From Anaeromyxobacter_A sp035636195 (GTDB lineage: Bacteria; Myxococcota; Myxococcia; Myxococcales; Anaeromyxobacteraceae): 11,536 nucleotides of DNA. How positions within the stretch are numbered: position 1 is the first letter of the stretch; every line of letters begins with the position of its first letter. The stretch covers positions 1-11,536 of the forward strand of contig DASPZP010000160.1 in assembly GCA_035636195.1 (NCBI GenBank), given 5' to 3'. Shown one piece after another: positions 6,858-11,536 of this stretch. A model generated the notes under the pieces. It worked only from the letters and a program-made list of their open reading frames with translations. It searched no databases and was not told the origin of the DNA. Position numbers and translations under genes: made by a program.

Positions 6858-7919
6858 ATGACCGACCGGACCTCCTCCACCCCCCTCCGCCACTTCGCGA
6901 GCGACAACTACGCGGGCATCTGCCCGGAGGCGCTCGCCGCGATGGGCGAGGCAAACGTCGGCCACGCCCCCGGCTATGGCGACGATCGCTGGACGACGGA
7001 GGCGGCGGACCTCCTGCGCGAGACGTTCGAGACCCAGTGCGAGGTCTTCTTCGCGTTCAACGGCACGGCGGCGAACTCGCTCGCGCTGGCCTCGCTGTGC
7101 CAGTCCTACCACTCGATCCTCTGCCATGAGACCGCCCACGTGGAGACCGACGAGTGCGGGGCGCCCGAGTTCTTCTCGAACGGCACCAAGGTGCTCACGG
7201 TCCGCGGCGAAGCCGGCAAGCTCGGGCCTGCCGCGATCGACTACATGGTGAGGCGTCGCGCCGACATCCACTATCCGAAGCCCCGCGTCGTCTCGGTGAC
7301 GCAGCCCACCGAGCTCGGCACCCTGTACTCGCCCGACGAGCTGAAGGCGATCTGGGCACGCGCGAAGGCGCACGGCCTCCGCATCCACATGGACGGCGCG
7401 CGGTTTGCGAACGCGGTGGCGGCGCTCGGCGTGAAGCCGAAGGAGCTCAGCTGGCAGGCCGGCGTGGACGTGCTTTGCCTCGGCGGAACGAAGAACGGCA
7501 TGGCCGTGGGGGAGGCGATCGTCTTCTTCGACCGCGCCCTCGCCGCCGAGTTCGAGTGGCGGTGCAAGCAGGCGGGCCAGCTCGCCTCGAAGATGCGATT
7601 CCTCGCGGCTCCCTGGGTCGGGATGCTCCGCGACGGGGCCTGGCTCCGGAACGCGGCGCATGCGAACGCGATGGCGGCGCGCCTCGACCGCGCCCTGCGG
7701 GCGGTGCCCGGCGTGACGGTGCTGTACCCGGTGCAGGCGAACGCCGTGTTCGCCTCGCTCCCCGAGGGCGCGGCGGAGGCGCTCCGCGCGCGCGGCTGGC
7801 GCTTCTACGACTTCATCGGCTCGGGCGGCGTGCGGTTCATGTGCGCCTGGGACACCGCGCCCGAGGACGTCGACGCGTTCGCCGCGGATGCCGCAACCGC
7901 CGTCCGCGGCGCGCGGTGA
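6858..7919 (+). CDS. ltaE: low-specificity L-threonine aldolase
   Basis: A 353-residue PLP enzyme of the beta-eliminating-lyase fold that cleaves L-threonine and L-allo-threonine to glycine and acetaldehyde, reversibly. Visible landmarks are HFASDNYAGICPEAL (12-26), GYGDDRWT (39-46), FNGTAANSLAL (68-78) for cofactor phosphate contact, ETAHVETDECGAPEF (91-105) with the ring-stacking His, HMDGARFANA (177-186) with the PLP-nitrogen Asp, and the Schiff-base lysine K212 in LGGTKNGMAVGEA. The C-terminus keeps GWRFYDFIGSGGVRFMCAWD. The wording closely follows the Pseudomonas-type low-specificity enzymes rather than strict L-allo forms, judged from memory. Length is normal. The ATG follows a TACACT hexamer and no Shine-Dalgarno. 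With sgaA in the same window it links glycine, serine and glyoxylate pools, although it lies in a separate transcription unit. Confidence 0.95.
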   Translation: MTDRTSSTPLRHFASDNYAGICPEALAAMGEANVGHAPGYGDDRWTTEAADLLRETFETQCEVFFAFNGTAANSLALASLCQSYHSILCHETAHVETDECGAPEFFSNGTKVLTVRGEAGKLGPAAIDYMVRRRADIHYPKPRVVSVTQPTELGTLYSPDELKAIWARAKAHGLRIHMDGARFANAVAALGVKPKELSWQAGVDVLCLGGTKNGMAVGEAIVFFDRALAAEFEWRCKQAGQLASKMRFLAAPWVGMLRDGAWLRNAAHANAMAARLDRALRAVPGVTVLYPVQANAVFASLPEGAAEALRARGWRFYDFIGSGGVRFMCAWDTAPEDVDAFAADAATAVRGAR

Positions 7920-8004
7920 CGCGCGCGCTCGTGCGGGCTCGCGGGTCGGTTACGGGATCAGGGAGGGCCCGTGGACGAGACAGACGAGACGGGTGAATGA
8001 AGCC

Positions 8005-8019
8005 GCAGCGGACCGCTGC
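8005..8019. repeat. dyad downstream of the threonine aldolase
   Basis: GCAGCGG-A-CCGCTGC, 7-base perfect arms, 86 bases past the aldolase stop, followed by further GC-rich pairing potential (GCCGG with CCGGC at about 8018-8032). No T-run follows. The 211-base gap between the aldolase and mntA also holds a tandem GACGAGAC (about 7975-7990). The dyad could be a non-canonical terminator or a site upstream of the toxin-antitoxin promoter. Confidence 0.35.
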
Positions 8020-8118
8020 CGGCCACGCCCGGCGGGCCACTGCACGCCTTCTGAAAGGGGAGGGCGGGAACCCTGCCACCCCTGCCCGCTTCATGGTGCG
8101 GGTGTGGCTGGCGGCTGG

Positions 8119-8124
8119 TACTCT
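8119..8124 (+). promoter_or_regulatory. possible -10 element giving a leaderless mntA mRNA
   Basis: TACTCT ends exactly six bases before the GTG at 8131, the spacing expected when transcription starts at the first base of the start codon. No Shine-Dalgarno is present upstream of that GTG. A -35 element is not evident. Confidence 0.4.
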
Positions 8125-8130
8125 TCTTTC

Positions 8131-8424
8131 GTGCGTCGCGACGAGGCCATCTTTCTGATCCGCAGCCACCTGCCTGAGCTCCGCCGCAGGTTCGGCATCC
8201 GAGGGCTGTCGGTCTTCGGTTCGGTCGCCCGGGACGAGGCGAGCGCGACGAGTGACGTGGACGTCCTGGTCGAGTTCGACGGGCCAACCACCTTCGACGG
8301 GTACTTCGGGGCTAAGGAAGCGCTCGAGGAGCTCCTCGGGGCCCGCGTCGATCTCGCTACCCCGGCGATGCTCAAGCCGCGCCTCAAGCTCGAAGTCGAC
8401 CGCGAGGGCGTACGTGTCGCGTGA
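8131..8424 (+). CDS. mntA: MntA-type minimal nucleotidyltransferase antitoxin
   Basis: A 97-residue protein of the MNT family. In HEPN-MNT modules MntA neutralises the partner RNase by adding AMP units to a tyrosine near its active site. The nucleotidyltransferase signature GSX10DXD is exact: G30-S31 in VFGSVARDEASATSDVDVLV, with D42 and D44 as metal ligands. A third acidic residue, D74 in GARVDLATP, completes the triad. A basic helix LPELRRRFGIRGL precedes it. The reading frame stays open upstream to 7888, but those residues are Arg/Gly/Pro-rich and not family-like. GTG at 8131 starts the conserved first helix, consistent with the -10-like hexamer just before it. The 3' end overlaps hepT by 11 bases, so the pair is translated together. 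Confidence 0.9.
   Translation: MRRDEAIFLIRSHLPELRRRFGIRGLSVFGSVARDEASATSDVDVLVEFDGPTTFDGYFGAKEALEELLGARVDLATPAMLKPRLKLEVDREGVRVA
8404..8408 (+). promoter_or_regulatory. ribosome binding site of hepT inside mntA
   Basis: GAGGG lies five bases before the GTG at 8414, within the last codons of mntA. It supports the GTG as the hepT start and the overlapping gene arrangement. Confidence 0.6.
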
Positions 8425-8752
8425 CCCAAAGCTGTATCTGGCCGACATCGTCGAGGCGTGTCGCAAGATCGAACGGATCGCTTCTGGGCGCGACGACGAT
8501 CAACTCATGTCCGACGAGATCGTCCGGGACGCGTTGCTCTACAGCATCGTCGTGATCGGCGAAGCAGCCGGCCGCATCCCGCCGGACCTCCAGGCTGCGT
8601 TCCCGACGATCGCGTGGGCGAGGATCAGGGCGATGCGAAACATCCTCGCGCACGAGTACTTCGGCGTGGATCGCGGGCTCGTGCTCGATGCCGTTCGAAA
8701 CAAGGTGCCAGAGCTGCGTCGGACGCTCGAAGCTGCGCTCGGCTCTGCGTGA
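8414..8752 (+). CDS. hepT: HepT-like HEPN RNase toxin (DUF86)
   Basis: A 112-residue all-helical HEPN protein of the DUF86/HepT family, the toxin partner of MntA. The catalytic RX4HXY motif is intact in RAMRNILAHEYFGV: R75, H80 and Y82. Upstream, LLYSIVVIGEAAGRIPPDLQ (41-60) and FPTIAWARIRAM match the conserved helices of the family. Known HepT proteins cleave RNA as dimers, and the partner MNT enzyme AMPylates a motif tyrosine to silence them. The start is GTG at 8414, in a different frame from mntA, overlapping its last 11 bases and preceded by GAGGG. Length (about 110-140 aa in the family) is normal and no frameshift is seen, so the toxin looks functional. Here the antitoxin gene comes first, which ensures it is made ahead of the toxin. 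Confidence 0.92.
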   Translation: MSRDPKLYLADIVEACRKIERIASGRDDDQLMSDEIVRDALLYSIVVIGEAAGRIPPDLQAAFPTIAWARIRAMRNILAHEYFGVDRGLVLDAVRNKVPELRRTLEAALGSA

Positions 8753-8803
8753 ACCTTCTCCGTCAGAGCGAACCGGCCTCCCCGAAACGACTCGACCGCG
8801 GAT

Positions 8804-8838
8804 GGCCGTCGTCCCCATTGGCCGGGCCGAGGACGGCC
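8804..8838. repeat. inverted repeat downstream of hepT
   Basis: GGCCGTC (8804-8810) and GACGGCC (8832-8838) with a 21-base GC-rich loop, 51 bases past the hepT stop. There is no T-tract. It is the only candidate 3'-end structure for the toxin-antitoxin transcript. Confidence 0.35.
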
Positions 8839-8940
8839 TGTAGAGACTTCCCGCAGCCGTCCCCCCGCTCACGTGCCGCCTGCGTGCGAGTCCCCCGTTC
8901 ACGTCGCCCCGCGACCCCTGACACGCTCGGAAGTTATCGC

Positions 8941-8960
8941 AGGGATCGATCAGGGATCGA
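8941..8960. repeat. short direct repeat AGGGATCGA in the convergent gap
   Basis: AGGGATCGA occurs at 8941-8949 and 8952-8960, an 11-base period, about one helical turn. It lies in the 293-base gap (8753-9045) between convergent hepT and the patatin gene. Apart from this and the inverted repeat at 8804 I see nothing gene-like in the gap. Confidence 0.4.
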
Positions 8961-9045
8961 GCGATGAGGCGACGTCGACGCCTCCGCCGAGGGTCATCGC
9001 GCGCTCCACGCGATCAGGTCTGGACACGATCGGCGTCGCCCATGG

Positions 9046-10998
9046 TCACTCGTCGTATTTGCGAATTCGCGGGTCCCATCGGGTTCGCTGAAGCTCGACG
9101 GTGGCGCCTGTGTCGAGCAGGCCGTCCAGCTTCCGGCGACCGAGCTGCGCCTTGGCGTACTGGTAGCCCAGCCGCACCGCGCGGTCGAGTGCCTTCCACT
9201 CGAGGAACCCGATGTCTGCGGGTTCCGGGTTGAGGTAGAGGTCGACCCCGGCGACCGCCTGCGCCGTCCGCTGCATGCTCGGGATCATGAACGACTTGAC
9301 GAGGATGGACCCGAACCCGGGCGTGGCCTGCTGCTCGCCGCGCGAGAGCCGTTGCTTCAGAAACTCGCCCGCGGAGGGCAACGCCCCCTTGCTCATCCGG
9401 AGCTCCTGCTTCACGCCGACGTCGAGCGCCACCACGCGGCCGACCCCCGTCTCGCGCATCGCCTCCACCGGCAGGTTGTCGAGCAGCCCCCCGTCGACGT
9501 GCAGGTGCTCGCCGACGACCGCCGGCGGGAGGATCCCGGGGAGCGAGATGCTCGCGCGCAGCGCCCGCCACATCGGCCCGCGTCGATGGACCTCGGGCCG
9601 CGCCAGGGTCAGGTTCGTCGAGATGCAGTAGAAGGGTCGCCAGGCGTCCTCGATCTCGGCATCGCCGAAGCACTCGGTCAGGGCCGCGTCGAGACGCCTG
9701 CCCTTGACGAGCGAGAGGTGCGGGAAGAGGGAGTAGTCGCCGATGGGGTTCCGCTCGGTGTAGCCGCGGCGATGGGAACGCTCGATGGTGGCGTCGTCCC
9801 AGTCCAGCGACAGCATCGCCGCCACGATCGCCCCCTGGCTGGTGCCCCCCACTGCGTCGATGGCGATCCCGGCCTCGCGAAGCGCCCTGATGACGCCAAT
9901 GTGCGCGAAGGCGCGTGCACCGCCTCCCGCCATGACCACGCCGACCGCGTCGCCCGTGAGGAACCGCGCGAGCCGGCGAAAGTCCCCGTCACGATCCAAC
10001 CGGACGTGATGGTGTCTCTCGATGCCCCGCGCCCGGAGCCAGCGGCTCGTGGCGGTAGGCGCCACCGTGCCGGGCGGATGCAGGAAGACGAGCTCGCACC
10101 TCGCGCCCGAGTGCTCGAGGTCCCGGAGCAGGGCGCGCTCGCGGTCATCCGGTGCCGGTGGAGCGTCGAACGGGACCACCAGCAGGACCGTGTCGGCCTG
10201 GCGAACGCAGCGTCTTGCCCATGACCCCGAGGGCTCCTCCGCCTTGAGCAGCATCCACTGGTGGCCCAGCTCCTGCGCGTCCAGCCATGCGGAGAGCGAC
10301 AGATCGCGAGCGTCCGGGGGCCCCGCGCGCGTCTCGCGCGTCACGTCCTCTCCCGTCAGGGCCCGCCGCGCATCGCCGAGGTGAACGACCCGCGTCGGGC
10401 CGCGCCGCTCGAGAGCGATTCGCAGGCGGTCGACGAAGGACCCCCACCGATCGTCGGGCCTGAGCGGCACGAGCGCGACGCTGCGGGCCTTCTCGGCCGG
10501 CGCGCGCCGGTACGTCGCGTCCGTGAGGCGGCGGATCAGGAGGCGCGTCGTGCTGGCGAGCAGGTCGGGGTGCGCCGCGACGAGCTGCTGGAACGCCTCG
10601 GCCGAGATCCGCAGCAGGATGGTATCGCGCAGCGCCCTCACGCTCGCCGAGCGCGGCTGGCGGCCGAGCAATCCCATCTCGCCGACGCTCTCGCCCGGAC
10701 GGATCTCCCATAGGACGCGCGAAAGGCCCGGTCGGCCGTCGGAGACCGCGGCCATCCTGCCAGCGACCACGACGTACATGCTGTCGCCCGGATCCCCCTG
10801 TCGATAGAGGAACCCGCCGCCGGCGACCTTCAACCAGTGGCCGAGTCGCAGGAGGTCGTGCCTCGCGGCGGGCGTCGCACCGTCGAACAGCCCGGGCAGG
10901 CTGGCGACGAGACGTTCACGGAGCAGCTGGGCAAGCTCTTCGGGTGCGGTACCCCCGTCCGCGGCGAAGCCTTCATCCTGGTCTTCTGCGTCGTTCAC
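9046..10998 (-). CDS. cyclic-nucleotide-binding/patatin-like phospholipase (NTE type)
   Basis: A 650-residue two-domain protein. Residues about 35-160 form a cNMP-binding beta-barrel: GGFLYRQGDPGDSMYVVVAGRM and PGESVGEMGLLGRQPRSASVRA, the second being the phosphate-binding cassette with Glu107 and Arg116. Residues about 170-350 are a Rossmann-like segment (VALVPL, TRVVHLGDA, DTVLLVVPFDAPP, CELVFLHPPG) often seen between these domains. The patatin domain follows with oxyanion loop MAGGGARAFAHIGVIRAL, nucleophile S387 in GGTSQGAI and Asp502 in HVDGGLLDNLP. Both members of the Ser-Asp dyad are therefore present. Such proteins hydrolyse phospholipids or lysophospholipids and resemble neuropathy target esterase. 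GTG 10998 is chosen because the preceding frame (from TTG 11073) is Arg/Gly-rich and lacks a spaced Shine-Dalgarno. The exact start is uncertain. It converges with hepT and has no close co-oriented partner. Confidence 0.9.
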   Translation of the reverse strand: MNDAEDQDEGFAADGGTAPEELAQLLRERLVASLPGLFDGATPAARHDLLRLGHWLKVAGGGFLYRQGDPGDSMYVVVAGRMAAVSDGRPGLSRVLWEIRPGESVGEMGLLGRQPRSASVRALRDTILLRISAEAFQQLVAAHPDLLASTTRLLIRRLTDATYRRAPAEKARSVALVPLRPDDRWGSFVDRLRIALERRGPTRVVHLGDARRALTGEDVTRETRAGPPDARDLSLSAWLDAQELGHQWMLLKAEEPSGSWARRCVRQADTVLLVVPFDAPPAPDDRERALLRDLEHSGARCELVFLHPPGTVAPTATSRWLRARGIERHHHVRLDRDGDFRRLARFLTGDAVGVVMAGGGARAFAHIGVIRALREAGIAIDAVGGTSQGAIVAAMLSLDWDDATIERSHRRGYTERNPIGDYSLFPHLSLVKGRRLDAALTECFGDAEIEDAWRPFYCISTNLTLARPEVHRRGPMWRALRASISLPGILPPAVVGEHLHVDGGLLDNLPVEAMRETGVGRVVALDVGVKQELRMSKGALPSAGEFLKQRLSRGEQQATPGFGSILVKSFMIPSMQRTAQAVAGVDLYLNPEPADIGFLEWKALDRAVRLGYQYAKAQLGRRKLDGLLDTGATVELQRTRWDPRIRKYDE

Positions 10999-11380
10999 AC
11001 CCGATCGCCCCGCCGACCGGTGACGGACTCGTCCCGAGCCACAACCGCGCCCTGGACGTTCGACTTGCGCCAACCTCCGCCGACGTTCCAGCGGCAGCGC
11101 ACGGCGAGACGTTACGGAGTGCGGCGCGGAAGGCTCGACCCGAAGAGGTTGGGGTTACGTAGGGAGGGCCACCCGGCGGCGCGCGGCCCGCCGCTTGTCC
11201 CCCGCTCGGGTCGCTCTGCCTCGACGAAGCGGCCTCATCCTGCTGGAGTGACCCGCGCGCGCGGGACCCGCGTGCCCGGATGAGCGCGCCCTTTCGAGGT
11301 CGCGTCAGACGTACCTGCCAAACCCGTCCATAGGGCATGGATCGGCGCTGTGGCGAGGCGGCAACGGTGGCAGCAAGTCG
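10999..11380. other. 382-base stretch without a convincing gene
   Basis: This lies upstream of the patatin gene and downstream of the partial gene at the right edge. Open frames here are rich in Arg, Gly, Pro and Ser and look like composition artefacts. It presumably contains the patatin promoter, but I cannot point to a -35/-10 pair. It holds a 14-base perfect palindrome at 11252-11265 and GC-rich hairpin potential at about 11177-11193. Confidence 0.5.
11252..11265. repeat. 14-base perfect palindrome with alternating CG core
   Basis: CCCGCGCGCGCGGG is its own reverse complement, and the core is five CG steps. It is followed at once by ACCCGCG, repeating the left arm. The alternating CG run could adopt Z-form DNA under supercoiling. 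It may be an operator, or chance in GC-rich spacer. Confidence 0.45.
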
Positions 11381-11536
11381 TCAGTCCAAGACGCGGTAAG
11401 CCCACCGTCCGCCACGCCAGGCCTCGAACGTACAGAGGAAGGAGTCTGCCGACGGCGAGGTGAGCTCCGCCTCGAAGCGCGGCGCGTCCGCGGCGATGAG
11501 GACGACGTGCGGGTCGCGCGAGAGCGGGCGCAGCGC
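11381..11536 (-). CDS. C-terminal fragment of an unrecognised protein
   Basis: The last 51 residues of a gene entering from the right edge. The fragment includes LSRDPHVVLIAADAPRFEAE, then SADSFLCTFEAW and the end RGGRWAYRVLD, with TGA at 11383-11381. The mix of hydrophobic, acidic and aromatic residues and absence of Arg/Pro bias look like real protein, unlike nearby spurious frames. A beta-strand/loop/strand pattern is likely, but I cannot assign a family. It is co-oriented with the patatin gene, 382 bases ahead of it. Confidence 0.6.
   Translation of the reverse strand, partial: ALRPLSRDPHVVLIAADAPRFEAELTSPSADSFLCTFEAWRGGRWAYRVLD

Noticed and set aside
6699..7661. Upstream extension of the mscS frame antisense to the threonine aldolase, making a 694-codon open frame
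   Set aside because: The aldolase on the plus strand has every family motif. The antisense extension has no motifs and lacks an SD-supported start, and mscS starts naturally at ATG 6698.
7888..8130. N-terminal extension of MntA to an upstream ATG at 7888
   Set aside because: It would overlap the aldolase end and add 81 residues unlike any MNT protein; the conserved helix starts at GTG 8131.
8968..9040. GGCGACG (8968-8974) and CGTCGCC (9034-9040) as a long-range terminator hairpin
   Set aside because: Seven-base arms with a 59-base loop in GC-rich DNA are expected by chance, and there is no T-tract.
8873..9091. Short plus-strand frames in the gap between hepT and the patatin gene
   Set aside because: Low-complexity Arg/Pro/Ser translation, no ribosome site and overlap with the patatin 3' end.
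10973..11338. 121-codon minus-strand frame starting with ATG at 11338, in the gap upstream of the patatin gene
   Set aside because: Arg/Gly/Ser/Pro-dominated composition, no Shine-Dalgarno, overlaps the patatin 5' end in another frame, no recognisable motif.
1..11536. tRNA genes, CRISPR arrays, insertion sequences or attachment sites
   Set aside because: No tRNA T-loop and acceptor pattern, no regularly spaced repeats and no transposase or integrase reading frame were found on either strand.

Overview
This is a G+C-rich window with tightly packed genes on both strands. G or C dominates third codon positions, which is why long antisense open frames shadow most real genes. The gene content suggests a free-living, uncultured soil or groundwater bacterium: a MatC-like dicarboxylate permease, serine-glyoxylate aminotransferase, low-specificity threonine aldolase, an NHL beta-propeller protein, a cyclic-nucleotide/patatin protein and a HEPN-MNT toxin-antitoxin pair. 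Lineages such as Rokubacteria/Methylomirabilota, Binatota or Myxococcota-type proteobacteria would fit, but nothing in the window fixes the taxonomy. I see no tRNA, rRNA, CRISPR array, transposase, integrase or phage gene.

Layout, left to right. (1) 1-4755 is all minus strand. In transcription order it holds a TerC-family membrane protein (4755-4075), a PstS-like substrate-binding-domain protein without a visible signal peptide (4064-3288), serine-glyoxylate aminotransferase (3267-2077) and a MatC-like carboxylate permease (2044-767). Gaps of 10 to 32 bases suggest one transcript. After a GC-rich dyad come a 60-residue charged small protein (658-476) and the start of an exported NHL-type beta-propeller (392 to the window edge). 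(2) 4882-5580 (+) is an unrecognised multi-pass membrane protein, divergent from terC. It converges on an MscS-type channel (6698-5577, minus), and the two stop codons share one CTAG. (3) 6858-7919 (+) is a threonine aldolase, divergent from mscS, with a dyad and a direct repeat in the shared intergenic region. (4) 8131-8752 (+) is a complete MntA/HepT module with overlapping genes. (5) 10998-9046 (minus) is a cNMP-binding/patatin phospholipase of the NTE type. (6) 10999-11380 has no convincing gene, and 11381-11536 (minus) is the C-terminus of an unrecognised protein cut by the window edge.

Functional links. The aminotransferase interconverts serine/glyoxylate and hydroxypyruvate/glycine, the permease probably moves a small carboxylate, and the threonine aldolase makes or uses glycine. 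Together they suggest local emphasis on C2/C3 acid and glycine-serine metabolism. The HepT-MntA pair is the clearest accessory system. Several plus-strand genes lack a Shine-Dalgarno sequence and instead have a TAC-type -10-like hexamer a few bases before the start codon, so leaderless transcription is possible. I found no clearly undescribed multi-gene system. The least usual items are the leaderless PstS-like protein fused by position into an sgaA/permease operon, the small charged protein, and the promoter-proximal repeats at 6798-6849.
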